Both the position numbers and the translations under genes were made by a program. Below, piece after piece: positions 45,018 through 56,674 of a stretch of DNA of 64,000 bases. The stretch covers positions 1-64,000 of the forward strand of contig MU401662.1 in NCBI GenBank assembly GCA_022579005.1. Direction: 5' to 3'. The notes under the pieces are model-generated. The model was not told the DNA's origin, did no database searches, and saw only the letters and a list, made by a program, of their open reading frames with translations. How positions within the stretch are numbered: position 1 is the first letter of the stretch; every line of letters begins with the position of its first letter. Source of the DNA: Poronia punctata. Lineage: Eukaryota > Ascomycota > Sordariomycetes > Xylariales > Xylariaceae.

Positions 45018-46092
45018 CTATAAGTGGAAGCCTGCGTCCATGACGATGTTGACACCCGTCGTACTCTTGCTTCGCGCGAAAGTGAGTACCTGTTCGGCAA
45101 CATCCTCGACAGTGACAATGCGCTTTAACTTGGTTCTCTGCAGATGGTCCTCTTTCACCTCATCTGTGAACCGCTCTGCCCACTCCTACAATGAAGGATA
45201 AGGTTAATGATGCGTCAAATAGAAGTCGGTTTAGGTTTTCAGCATTTGACAAGGGGCTGGCTAAGTAAATGATATTTGATGCCGAGGACGAACATACCGT
45301 TAGAAGGAGTCCAGGGGCTACACTGTTGACTCTAATCTTCGGGGCTGCCATCTAACAGGGAAAAATACGTTAGCGGATAACGTTGTTGAAGACTGAGGGA
45401 CGATCTGCGTTTAAAAGAAAGTGAAAAAAGCTTACAACGGCCAAAGCCTTGACGAGGTGAATCTGCGCCGCCTTGGTGACTGAATATGCCTATTGATATC
45501 CCACATGTTAGCCTCGTTCTCACCTCCTATCACGACTTCTCCCCCTGTTCATCTCTCCATGAGCCGAGCTTCTAAGCTGATATAAAGAGTTCCGTCTCAC
45601 CAGAGAACTACCGCCATGGATGACTCCAGCCAAAGATGAAGTAGTAATGAAAGCGCCCTCTGTCTCCTCGAGGTGCTTCTTGGCGATTTGCATAAGCCAC
45701 AGGTGACTCTTGACATTCATGTTGAAAGCCCGATCCCATTCTTCCTCAAAGCAGTTATCCTCGAGGCTAGCGAGACCGCGGACTCTCGTCCAGCCACCGT
45801 TTGAAAAGATGACATCGATCCGGCCAAACGTGTCCACCGTCTCCTTCACGAGCCGCTCGAGATCAGCACGACTGCCCAGGTCGGCCTGGATGACGATGAA
45901 GTTCCTGTCATCTTTCGATAGCGGCGAAAGACCGGGGAGCTCCTCCAGAAGCTTATTTGCCCGCTCTGTGTTGTTGGCGTAATTCACCACGACGCGGTAT
46001 CCATTCTGCGCAAAGGTACGGCAAGCGGCGGCGCCGAGCCCCGCACTCCCGGCGGTGATCAAAGCGACCGGGGCAGACGAAGACGCCATCAT
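45018..46092 (-). CDS. Short-chain dehydrogenase/reductase
   Basis: Exons 46092-45601, 45489-45436, 45351-45298 and 45185-45018; 255 residues, the classical SDR length, all introns phase 0. Motifs: ALITAGSAGLGAA near residue 10 (the TGxxxGxG cofactor motif with its first Gly replaced by Ala), QADLGSRADLERL, VIFSNGGWTRVRG in place of the usual NNAG, ITTSSLAG, the catalytic AYSVTKAA (split from the upstream Ser block by intron 1), and RVNSVAPGLLLT. The two middle exons are 54 bases each. Start could be the first or second of two adjacent ATGs. A TA dinucleotide run begins four bases upstream of the start. Confidence 0.87.
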
Positions 46093-46095
46093 TTA

Positions 46096-46116
46096 CATAT
46101 ATATATATATATATAT
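46096..46116. repeat. TA dinucleotide microsatellite in the 5' leader of the SDR gene
   Basis: About ten TA units directly upstream of the start codon of the SDR gene at 46092. Length changes here would alter the leader or core promoter. Confidence 0.85.
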
Positions 46117-47926
46117 GGGTGAAGGATGTGTGCGATTACCCAGTCAAATTAAACTAAGCCTGTCTTCGAGTTTGTATTTCGGGACCCGGAACAAGGACAA
46201 GGACAAGGGAATGTGGGAGATTCCGTTGGCGTCTTGTCTTTTTGGGTTTCCACGGCTCTTACGATGAAGATAGATTACTGTACATTGTTCCACATGATGG
46301 GTAAAACGGGTCAAATAGATAAGGCCTCGGCAAAATACATTGCGGTAGTTAAGCCACAAGGCGCGGAAAATGTACCCAGGAAAAGAGGGGGAATTCCGCA
46401 ACTTTCACTGGGGGGAAGAACAATCAGTTGTGCTTGCATTGACCACATTGTTACTAATTCGTCAAGTGCAGGAGCTCCAGTAAAGACCGTCTAGGTAGGT
46501 ACCCTGCATGCCTGCCTTGCGTAGAGAATGAGATAAAAATGACATAAAATAAGAACAATCAAAGCCATCTCAAATCATTCTTTGGAGATTCCTTTGTCGG
46601 AACATGGCGAGGAAGATCCCCCACTTCACGCAAATCTCCCAAATATTGAATCGTATCATGGATGTTTGTTTCTATGTATAGGCAACTCGGTGGCGGGATT
46701 GGGAAGGCACTCGTATGGACCAACTCAAGTTGGGTTAAGAGCGGGAAGGCGATACCCAGGGCTTCGGGAACTAGATAGTCCTCCCAGGCCCGATCCGGAC
46801 AGTTGATGTTGTTATAGTGGATTCATAGTAGTCTGGTTGGTTATAGAGAAGACTTGGCGTCAAGGTGCAACCACGACCTTCAACCTTTCATCCCATAATA
46901 TGCCATATTGAAGGATTCCATCATGCATATCGAAAACCACCCGACTATTTTGTAGAAAGCCTCCAATCCCACTTACGACAGGGCTTCCCGAAGACTGCAC
47001 CCACGAACAACTTTACAAAAGCTCCGGCCAGTGCCGATCCCTATTCCTCATAGGTTTATAAATAATAAGAGGTATGCATCCGAACTTCCCGAAGTCGTGG
47101 CTACTGTCCAGTGTCCACACCGTCTTTCGGGAGGTGGGGGTTTCACAAGCTCATGCTTGAACCAGTCTCCAGATGGCAGAGAAAAGGCAAATGGCATCGC
47201 ACGCATGGTAACGCACGACCACGAAGACAACACAGTGTGACCCGAGGATCTACATGCGGCATGCCATCTCATTGCATCTGCCCTAACTAGACCTGACTTT
47301 GGTCTAGGCTAGAGGATCATTCGAGGTGCTGGCCTAGGTTGAGGCCGACTCTCGAGGCACTCTCAGCATTGATCCAAGTAGAGTATGCGGCTTGATTTGT
47401 GAAATCGTGGACTATAGCCTATAGGCAGCATGATATTCGGGTCTCGGTCCGACCATGGGGGGAGCCGAACGAGCTGGGCCAGTCTGTTTGCTTATTCATC
47501 TTGCTGTCTATCTACCGCTTGCTTTGTCTACTTGTCTATCCTTTCCTGGCTCCATGTCGTCAAGCCCCTTCCATATGGCTTTCTATTACCGACACTTAGG
47601 CCGATGCACAGCTGAGCAGCCATAGGGACTTTTGTTGCTGCCTCACTCATGTTCCCACATGAAGGTCCAAGCACCTGCTTTATCCATTTTAAGCTTGCCA
47701 TATTACTGCTTGCTTGGCAGGTCTGTACCACAACCTATCTATGACCGGTGTAGGTGATAGCGATTCGGATATATAATGACGTTCCATGGGTTCGGCCTAT
47801 ATGAAAGGAGCCCAAGCTTGGACGGTTCCGATTCACATCGTCTTTCGTGCTACTCTTCTATCCTATCGCGAGATATAGTTAACGAATAGCACCGGCTCTT
47901 CTCGAGAAAAAGGCAGAAAAAAGGCA
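46117..47926. other. Intergenic region, about 1.8 kb
   Basis: A divergent promoter region between the SDR gene and the FAD monooxygenase gene. Short open frames on both strands have no domain features. A TATA-like element lies at 47769-47776. No RNA gene recognised. Confidence 0.45.
47769..47776 (+). promoter_or_regulatory. TATA-like element of the FAD monooxygenase gene
   Basis: ATATATAA about 155 bases upstream of the ATG at 47927, followed a few bases later by TGACGT, a CRE-like word. Spacing fits a core promoter; the assignment rests on sequence alone. Confidence 0.35.
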
Positions 47927-49651
47927 ATGGCTCAAAATGGGGCCTCGCCGTCGGACACTTCTACACAGGAAGGCCCTCGACCCCTGAAAATCATCATTGT
48001 CGGCGCCGGCATAGGCGGCCTATCCGCAGCCATCGCTCTCCGTCGCAATGGCCATCACGTCGAGGTATTACTTAATTAACAACATGAATATCTGCCATCA
48101 TACGGGCGATTCTTAGAAACCCCTTAAGCTGACCTCTGTCCGGTTTGATGGTAGCTTTACGAGCAATCAAGAGCAGCAAGCGAGACGGGCGCCGCAGTCC
48201 ACCTAGCTCCCAACGCCAACGGGATTCTTCGTCAATGGGGTCTCCTAGCCGAGACCTTTGGCGCTTGCGGCATGGACGTAATAGTAGAGCGCAACCCAGC
48301 CGGCGAGCCCGTGTCCGCCATCGACCTGAGCCTGGCGAACAAAAGGTGGCCGCACCCATGGCATCTGGTGCACCGCCGTGCACTACACAACAGACTCAAG
48401 CAGGAGGCTACGGACAAGGCCGGCCCGGGCGTGCCCGTGGTTCTGCGGACGGCGAGTAAAATCGTCGACGTCGAGGCCGAAGCAGGGATAGTCACGTTAG
48501 AGAACGGATCGACTGCGGTTGCTGATGTCATCGTCGGTGCTGACGGGATTTACGTGAGTAGAAGACGTCGTCGGTATTATTCAAAATAGCTTCAAGCTGA
48601 TTTCGCCTTCATATCGGCAGTCTCGCACGAGAAAGGTCGTGCATGGCAGCCAGCCTCGACTCTTCAGCTCAGGGAAAGCAGCCTTCCGGTTTCTTATCCA
48701 AAGAAAGGTCGTACTGGAAGATCCCATCACAGCCCGCCTAGCAGAGAAAGACAACACAATGTATATGTGGTTTGGAGAGGACAGACGGATCGTCATGTAT
48801 CCCTGTAACAACAATGAAACGTTGAATCTAGTCTTGGTCCACCCAGACAACGAGTCTCACGCAGTGCTCAAAGACGGTGTGTAAGCAACTAAGACCCCCC
48901 TTTGCTGCCAGTTGGCTGATAATATGTGGTACCTACTACATAGGAGAATGGGATAAACAGGCCTCGCTCGAGCAAGTCCTCAAAGTATACAGAGATTTCG
49001 ACCCAGCACTAAAACGAATGATACGCAAAATCGACGAGTCGGAGTTGAGGGTCTGGCAACTGCTAGACATGGAGAAACTACCATCATGGACCAAGGGAAA
49101 ACTTGCTCTCTTGGGTGACGCCGCACATCCATTCACACCCCGTGAGTACCTAACAACCAACCAACCCACCCTTCTTTACCGGCCATCTACTAATTATCCT
49201 CTAACGCAACAAAACAGACCAGGGTCAAGGCGCAGGCCAATCCATCGAAGACGCCGTCGCCCTCGGAACCGTCCTGCCAAAAGGAACGACTCCCGCAGAC
49301 GTACCAGAGCGATTAAAGCTCTACGAGAAGATCCGCTACGTCAGAGCCCACACGATCCAAGAATACTCAAGACAAGCCGGGAAAGACGTAAGTTTCATCC
49401 TCCCCTTTCTATCTTAACTAGGTAGTTAAAGTATCTAACCAAAATCATCTCGAGTCAGTGGATAGACGGGAAGCCTCAAGTGGATAGTAAGTCAACACTC
49501 TACCTTGCTCGCCACCTTACCATTCTTATTACTTATTCTAATCAATCAAACAGTGATGGCCTACACAAATTATAATTTCGGCCACGACGAAGTCGAGAAT
49601 TCCGCCAGGATATTCAAAGACTGGCTTAATAGTTCTCGTTCGAATGACTGA
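47927..49651 (+). CDS. FAD-dependent monooxygenase (salicylate hydroxylase-like)
   Basis: Seven exons: 47927-48064, 48155-48553, 48621-48876, 48944-49141, 49218-49387, 49459-49486 (28 bases) and 49554-49651; 428 residues, all phases agreeing. The N-terminal ADP-binding motif is IIIVGAGIGGLSAAIALRR, followed by LYEQSRAASETGAAVHLAPN. The DG motif is VADVIVGADGIYSRTR and the second flavin motif ALLGDAAHPFTPHQGQGAGQ spans intron 4, with SIEDAVALG after it. These define group A aromatic-ring or polyketide hydroxylases that use NAD(P)H and oxygen. Salicylate hydroxylase-like enzymes are numerous in fungi and serve catabolism or secondary metabolism; the substrate is unknown. Confidence 0.87.
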
Positions 49652-50218
49652 AGGGGTCCGGGTTTAGCCTTTTAATCAGTCAATTGGGTGCTACCAGCTA
49701 ACCGGCTACAAAGTATACCTAATTCACCTAACAGGAAGAAAGATCAGCAAAATTGAAAAGGGGTGAAAAGGGGTATATTTGTAACTATATAGTTCTATGC
49801 GGTTGATATACATGTAAACCAAAAACACAATGCATATGAGATCATTTTTCATTTTAACATCAAGTTTCCGAGAACAGAACAAACGAGACTTACCAGGCAA
49901 AAGTCAGGCAATCATACTTTATAGCACAAGACACAGGCAAATTCAAAGTAAAACCTGACTATGACAAAAAAAAATGGTATAGATCTTTATACAAATGCCG
50001 ACAATGCAGGTCTAAGTTACATGTCCGTCCTCCAATAATACAGCCGGCCAATTACTCCACCCGTGCTGCTTTTTTCGTAAACATGCTGATGCTTCATGTC
50101 CTCTCCCCTATCGGTCTGGTCTCGTGTACTCGGCATATTTCTAGATAGTGACTACGCCGCACACATGCCTGACCCCTCATTTGATTATAACTTCCTCTCA
50201 CCCCATCGCCCTTTTAGT
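49652..50218. other. Intergenic between convergent genes
   Basis: About 570 bases of 3' flanks of the monooxygenase and SDH1 genes. AT-rich, no gene recognised. Confidence 0.5.
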
Positions 50219-52584
50219 TTAGTAGACACGCTTGAACGGTGGTACGGCCTTGCACTCATTCTCGTCCAGTGTGGTACCAATAACCTTCCTGTATCCGAGC
50301 TCGACCTTTCCGTGGGGCTCCTTCTGGAACGTGAGGGTGTGCTTCATCCAGTTCTCGTCATCACGTTCGGGGTAATCCTCGCGGGCATGGGCGCCACGAG
50401 ACTCCTTTCGGTTGGCGGCGGCCACGGCGGTTTGGGAACTGTGATTTGTTTAATCAGTATTTCCTTTGAAACTTTGCTACCAACTAAAAGTAGAAGAGAA
50501 AAAAGAAAACTTACGCGCAAGTGAGCAGATTCCGCAGTTCGAGCGTCTCGACGAGATCACTGTTCCAGATCATGCCACGATCCTTGATACCGACCTGGGG
50601 GAACATGGAGTCGATTTCGGTGACCTTGCGGACACCCTCGTCCAAGCTCTCCTGGGTGCGGAAGACGCTCACGTCCGTCTGCATAGCCTTCTGCATGGCC
50701 AGTCTGATCTCGGCCGTGGACTTGGGACCGTCTGAGTTGCGGACCTGGTCGAGAACCTCGATCGACTCGGCGCCGGCATCAGCGCTGATCGGCTTGGGCG
50801 TGGTACCGGGGGTAAACTTGTCGCGGATGGTGTGGGAGACAGCACGACCGAAGACAACCAAATCCAGAAGCGAGTTGGCACCCAGACGGTTAGCGCCGTG
50901 GACAGAGACGCAAGCAGCCTCACCACAGGCAAACAGACCGGGCACAACCTTGTCGTTGCCTTGCTCGTCGACGGTGAGAACCTCACCAGTGTACCGAGTA
51001 GGGATACCACCCATGTTGTAGTGGACAGTGGGCAGGACAGGGATGGGCTGTTTGCGGACATCGACGCCGGCGAAGATGGCAGCCGTCTCAGAGATACCGG
51101 GAAGACGCTCGTGGAGGATCTCGGCGGGCAGATGGCTCAGTTGTAGGTAGATGTGATCCTTCTCGGGACCGACACCACGGCCCTCACGGATCTCCATAGT
51201 CATAGACCGGGAGACGACGTCGCGACTGGCCAAATCCTTGGCAGTAGGGGCGTAGCGCTCCATGAACCGCTCACCCTCCGAGTTGAGGAGGTAACCACCC
51301 TCACCACGCGAACCTTCGGTGATCAGGCAACCAGCTCCGTAGATACCTGTGGGGTGGAACTGGACGAACTCCAAATCCTGGTTGGGCAGACCGGCACGGG
51401 CAACCATGGCCATACCGTCGCCGGTACATGTGTGGGCGGATGTGCAGCTGAAGTAGGCTCGGCCGTAACCGCCGGTAGCCAGGACAGTGTTCTGGGCGAG
51501 GAATCGGTGGAGAGTACCATCTTCCTGGTTGTAGGCGAGGACACCACGGCACTCACCGTCCTCCATGATCAGATCGATGGCGAAGAACTCGATGAAGTAG
51601 TTGGTGTTGTGTCGGAGAGACTGGCCGTACAGGGTATGCAACAGAGCGTGACCGGTTCGGTCAGCGGCAGCGCAACAACGGTATGCCTGACCACCCTTTC
51701 CGTATTTCTGCGACTGGCCACCGAAAGCTCGCTGGTAACTAAAGGCCCGTTAGTAAAAATAGACCGCGCGCTAGCATATGACTGCTGCAACATACATCTT
51801 TCCATCCTCGGTACGGGAGAAGGGGCAACCGTAGTTTTCCAACTCGATAATGGATGCGGGAGCCTCTCTCGTCATGTAGTGAATCGCGTCTTGATCTCCA
51901 AGCCAATCGGAACCCTTGACTGTGTCGTACATGTGCCATCTCCAGTCGTCCTCGTGCATGTTTCCTAGCGCGGCATTTATACCACCTTGGGCGGCGACGG
52001 TATGGCTTCGTGTGGGGAAGAGTTTGGATATACAAGCTGTGTTGAAACCGGCCTCGGCGAGACCAAAAGCCGCTCGCAGACCGGCACCACCGGCACCAAC
52101 AACGAGCGCATCGTACTCGTGATCCTACATGCGGTCAGTCGCTACAATTCCCACCGTGTCGGCGCCTAAACAGATTGGTCGCCAAGTGCGGGGACGACGG
52201 CGAAACATACAATAACGGGATATTTGTTGCTGAGGTGAATCGGTGCCTCTTTCGCTCGAAGGGGTCTATTTGCGAGAATGCGAGCTATAATTGCGAACGG
52301 TTAGTCACCCGTACCTCGACGACGACAATTGCGGCGGTTCTTTCGGTCAGCTACGTACAGACAGGGCTTGTGGAGGAGAAAGCTCTTGTCGAACATCTCG
52401 TAGCCCGTGAGAACTGAGTGGTACGATGGTATTAGCACGCATGATCATGTTCAAAACATTGCGAAATTGGAAAGTAGTAAACCACCCAAGTCGCATGCAC
52501 GGCTTGGTTCGGCTCAACTCAAATGGGCGTCCAACTTACAGCAGACCCGGTGGCCAGCCTCCTCATAGCCATTGAGGATGCCAT
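50219..52584 (-). CDS. SDH1: Succinate dehydrogenase flavoprotein subunit
   Basis: Six exons: 52584-52540, 52413-52359, 52284-52211, 52124-51796, 51738-50515 and 50438-50219; 648 residues, the usual length. Exons 1-3 give a mitochondrial presequence ([32 protein letters not shown]) leading into [20 protein letters not shown]. The FAD-binding region contains [15 protein letters not shown] and the segment [13 protein letters not shown] with the histidine that carries covalent FAD. Substrate-binding and catalytic blocks are [26 protein letters not shown] and [20 protein letters not shown]. The C-terminal exon ends in [10 protein letters not shown]. The protein oxidises succinate to fumarate in complex II at the inner membrane. 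The 55-base second exon was placed by phase and by its presequence-like translation. Confidence 0.93.
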
Positions 52585-53587
52585 CTTGTCGAAAGATGAA
52601 TGTGAGGCGGTAGAGGGGAGAGGGTAGAGGACAGAGGGCGGATGGCGGATGGAAGAGCCAAGCAGACAACGGAGGGTGAGGCTCTTGTCCTGCAAGTTCC
52701 GATGGGCAAAAAGTAGAACAATGATGTCCCTCGTTGAAGTTTCGCCGAGAGCTATGAAGGGCGAGGAATTGGGGCCATCGGCCAATAGCGTAGAGCCTGA
52801 TTACCGAGGACAAATTCGTGCGACCACCTACTCGTGCATTACCCGTGCTAAGTACACACCAGGTACAGCGCGCTGTTTCTACCGCAACAACGCTACAAAA
52901 GGTACTTTGTGTTTCCACAACTGACTTAACCTATTTGGTATCACGTGTTGCCGTCCGCCCCTACCTGATTCATTGCCTGTCTCTTCATTTGGCAAAGGTC
53001 TTTGTTTGAAGACGTCACTTCACCTCTTTACAACGCCCGATTCCCATCCGTCTCTGCCGAAACTGATATCGATTTTGCCTCCGACATAATTTCTAGGACG
53101 GCCAGCACGGAATGGTTTTTCCTTTCTTGTCTATTTGTCCTTGCACTCGGGAAAGCCACGTATGTTTGGATCTGGCCGGGGAAGTCTGTACCGTACAGAG
53201 CTAGGTAAGGTAATGCCGTAATGTAACATGTAGTATACTCGTACGCGCCCCGAAGACGGACAAGCGGGGCCAAGGCCCAAACCTACCTCTAAATACCTTA
53301 CTTACCTAAAGTACCTACTCAACAATGAGGGAACAACACTGAACCAGGACACGCTGAGGTCATTAGGAAGAGCAGTTAGATTTCTCATTGTTTGCAGACT
53401 GTAGTAGTTCGCTTAAATCCTAAACATGCCAACAAAGTATACTTGTTGTATCGACCGCGTCTTACTTTACAGTCTAGAAGGATCTATGAATTATGCAACG
53501 CCAGAGTCATGATATCTCTCTTTCCCAAGCCTGACAGGTGAATTGTTAAAGACCGGTGACACCTCATTTTCCCCGAGACCATTAAAT
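52585..53587. other. Intergenic region, about 1 kb
   Basis: SDH1 promoter region (with an AGAGGG-rich purine tract at 52612-52645) and 3' flank of the PX-domain gene. TACCTA/TTACCT words cluster at 53280-53320. No gene recognised. Confidence 0.45.
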
Positions 53588-56500
53588 TCAAGAGGCCAGT
53601 ACCTGTCGCAGCATAGCCAGGAAATTGTCCTTCAGACGATGGACTTCACTGACCGGCGGTTTCGTCGGTTCGCCGGCGCTACGTCTCAACCTGTCTTGTC
53701 TCTTCGCTCGTATTCGTCTTTCTGCCTCGATTGGGTCCAGGTCGTCCTCTTCCTCTGCCTCTGCCTCTTCATCCGAGTCGAAATCGTAGTTCAAATCTTC
53801 GAGATCCATAGTGTCGAGCCCAAAATCACTGGCGCTGAAGCTGGCTACCCCCGGCATACTAGTGTCAACCGATCCGCCCTCGGCTGCCATCTTTTGCCGC
53901 GTCTTGTCGTGGTGCCACTTTTTCCGCGCTTCTTGCCACGAAATGAGTTGGTTGATTTCCTCGATGGCCCTGTCCTTATCTAACTGGCCGCTGGATGCGG
54001 CTCCTTCAAACAGGGCATTGATGTCCAGGGCCCCGCCCGCTGGCCCCTTCCTGAGGAATTCGAGGATTCCCTCAATCCATGCCATCAGCTGAGTGAAAAG
54101 GCCGTTATCATGTGTATGTACTTCGTGGATGAACTTGTAAAAGTTGTGCTCATGCCGTTGGCAAAGGTCGATGAAGGCCTGCACTGTCTGATTAGGGTCC
54201 GCTGAAGCATCTTGCTCCCGACATTTCTCGACCACCTGTGGGGGTGTCAATGGCCGTTAGCACAGTTTTGTCCGAGCAAAGAAAGGGACTGTTCCTTACC
54301 TGGATCATATCGTCGATGAAAACCGCAAAGTCGGTAATGCTATTGTACACATTGGCCGACTTGTACACCCGGACTAGGGGTTCGTAGAAGATGGTGAAGA
54401 GGTCCCGGAACAACTGAAGCGTGACAGGTTCCTCAATCAGATTTAACATCATGGCTTTATCACGCTGTCTTATTTGCAGCTTCATGAGCTGCTTGAGATA
54501 AGAAAATAGCTGGGCCCCTTGTTTCAACTCGTCGTCCAAGTCCTCCACGGCGTTGTTGAAAGCAACATATGCATTGTATAACCGTCCGATCTGTTCGGGT
54601 TTCAGCTGTGGTGATATGAGGTCGCTCCGGAGGATGGACACTATGAGGTCAATCTGCTCGGCCTGAGCCTCCTCTTGGATGGTAAGTTTGACATGGTCCT
54701 CTGCCTCGTTGAACTTTGTAAGCTTTTCCACGAAGACGTCGTCTCCAATCTTTGTTGCGACGGCGTCGATGGATTTTTGATAGCTCTTAATGCCATCGTT
54801 TAGTGTCATGGAGAAAATCCTCTGCAATAGTGAACGAGACCCGAAAGGTTGAGCCAGGAACAGATCGAGAACTCCGGACATGACGGCGGCTGGGTTTGCT
54901 ATTCTGATGACATTCTTCAGGAGGGTATATGGAATAAGGGAGTGTATCCGTTTCAGCTGTGCAAATAACTCGGGCGAGTTATCCTCGGCGAGGAATAGAT
55001 GATAGACTGTCGCAGCGATTTCGATACGCAACCACTCGGCAAATTTCTGGTATTGGAGGTCTAGTTCTTGAATCGTCGGCTTGTCTTTGATCTCCTGGAG
55101 TAGCTTTGTGAGGCCGTTTCGCTCGACGATGTCCTGGCGGAACTTCTCCATGTAGACATCAAGCTCGGCTGCTCTCTTCCTGGCTATTTCGAAAAATGTC
55201 TTTTGCTCCTCTACGCGCCTGGCGTCCACGGCTTTACGCTGATATATATCATCGACATCTTGATCCGTAGGCGTGGTGGGATTTAGCGTGAGGAAATCCC
55301 GAATCGCGTTGGTTTGTGCTACTTGCTGGTTGGCAAGCAGATACCGCAGAAACGCTCTTAAGGATACCCTCTGGCTCTCACGCCAGAGAATTGTACTCTG
55401 ACTAAAGTTAGTTTTGGATGACTTTGCTGGGCTGTGTTTACTTACATCAGTTTTGGAACTAGGCGTCAAGGGACTCCCCCGGCTCTCGATAGACGGCCGC
55501 GGCGATGCTTGCCCGGATCTGTTGCGGTCGTCCCGTACTGCCAGGTTCTTCATGGATTCGGTAACACCGTTGGCTTGTGGATTTGGAAGTGTGGATATCG
55601 AGGAGATGGACGAGGCATCGGATTCATCCGCCGCATCTGTCGAGCGCGAGAAAAGACCCGTCACGGTGGTACTGGTTTTATTTTTCTTTGGCAGAGGGGG
55701 CAGTACCTTTCCGGGCAGTTCATTCCTCAGCTTTTTGTGCAGAACCGCAAAGTCACGATATCGTCTGCCAACAAAATGTTCCACCTCGCCCTTCCGTTTC
55801 ACCCGTAGCAAGAACTCCTGGATTTATCAAGTTAGATACGATACCAGACCCTCACAAGGGAATCTGCTTACTGCGTGCTTGTGGTGCCTGATATTCCTCT
55901 TGACTGACGTGGTGCGTACCCCGGCAACGTTGACGTCCCATCCGTTGACAAAGTTCCCCTCAGGCAGCGTGTTGAGGACGCCGGTGTCGATAGCATTGCG
56001 ATCAACTATTTCCATTTCGGCGAATCTTATCCGCTCCTCGAAACCGGAAGCTGTTGGGATGCCCGACACCATCATGAGTTCGACTAGTTTCCGGCATTTC
56101 ATGGCTAGCTTCCTGCGCTTGGTCTCTTCGAGTCGATCCTCGGAGGAGGAAATATTCTTACTGGCGAAGGACTCGAGAAACTAATACAGGCGCTCATGTT
56201 AGTTACTTGGTACGAGCAAGTGTTCGCGGGCTGCTGTGTTTTGCGAGACTACGCACCACCTGGAGCTTGTCTTGCCAAAACTCCTTCTCCTTTGCCTTAT
56301 CCAGGAACGGAAACTCGCGGACATGGTGAACGAAGATGTATCGTAGGATGGGGAGTTCGGAGTCGAAGGGCGATACTTCGCCAAACTCGGACCTGAAGGG
56401 TGCGCCGAACCTGCGCAGAGCCGTGGTTGAGTTTAGCTCGCTGATTTCCCAGTTCACTTGTTCGGATATGAGCTCTCGTTTTAGGTCTGCGAACACAAGC

Positions 56501-56674
56501 GATTAGCTTCGGCTGGAAAGAACAAGACGAGGAAGGGCAAAGGCGAACAGTCAGGGTGAACGAACAGTGCTCTTGCTTTCCCGTGAGAGCCTGGCCGGGC
56601 CTAGACTTCGTCGTCGCTGTGGTAATTGGGTCATGGCTAGAAGAGCGTTCCTGTGTGGGGTCCACGGTGGACAT
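53588..56674 (-). CDS. PX domain protein with N-terminal PXB region (yeast Lec1/YPR097W-like)
   Basis: Exons 56674-56566, 56486-56257, 56180-55872, 55817-54300 and 54235-53588; 937 residues, or 921 if the in-frame 48-base intron 55445-55398 is removed. The N-terminal part (HYLKRELISEQ, FGAPFRSEF, FLESFASKN, RRKLAMKCRKLVELMM) is the PXB region of fungal PX proteins. The PX motif VGRRYRDFAVLHKKLRNELP with KVLPPLPKK follows near residue 235, then a long helical C-terminal region and an acidic patch (DFDSDEEAEAEEEDD). The family binds phosphoinositides; the yeast member is linked to lipid transport. Phases agree at every junction. Exon 1 ends in a weak GTTCGT donor chosen because it yields the conserved HYLK start of PXB. 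Confidence 0.85.

Noticed and set aside
42751..49651. Calling a full secondary-metabolite cluster
   Set aside because: No polyketide synthase, peptide synthetase, terpene synthase or similar core enzyme is present between 35 and 52 kb.
51153..51968. 271-codon open frame antisense to SDH1
   Set aside because: It mirrors exons of a strongly conserved gene and shows no family resemblance.
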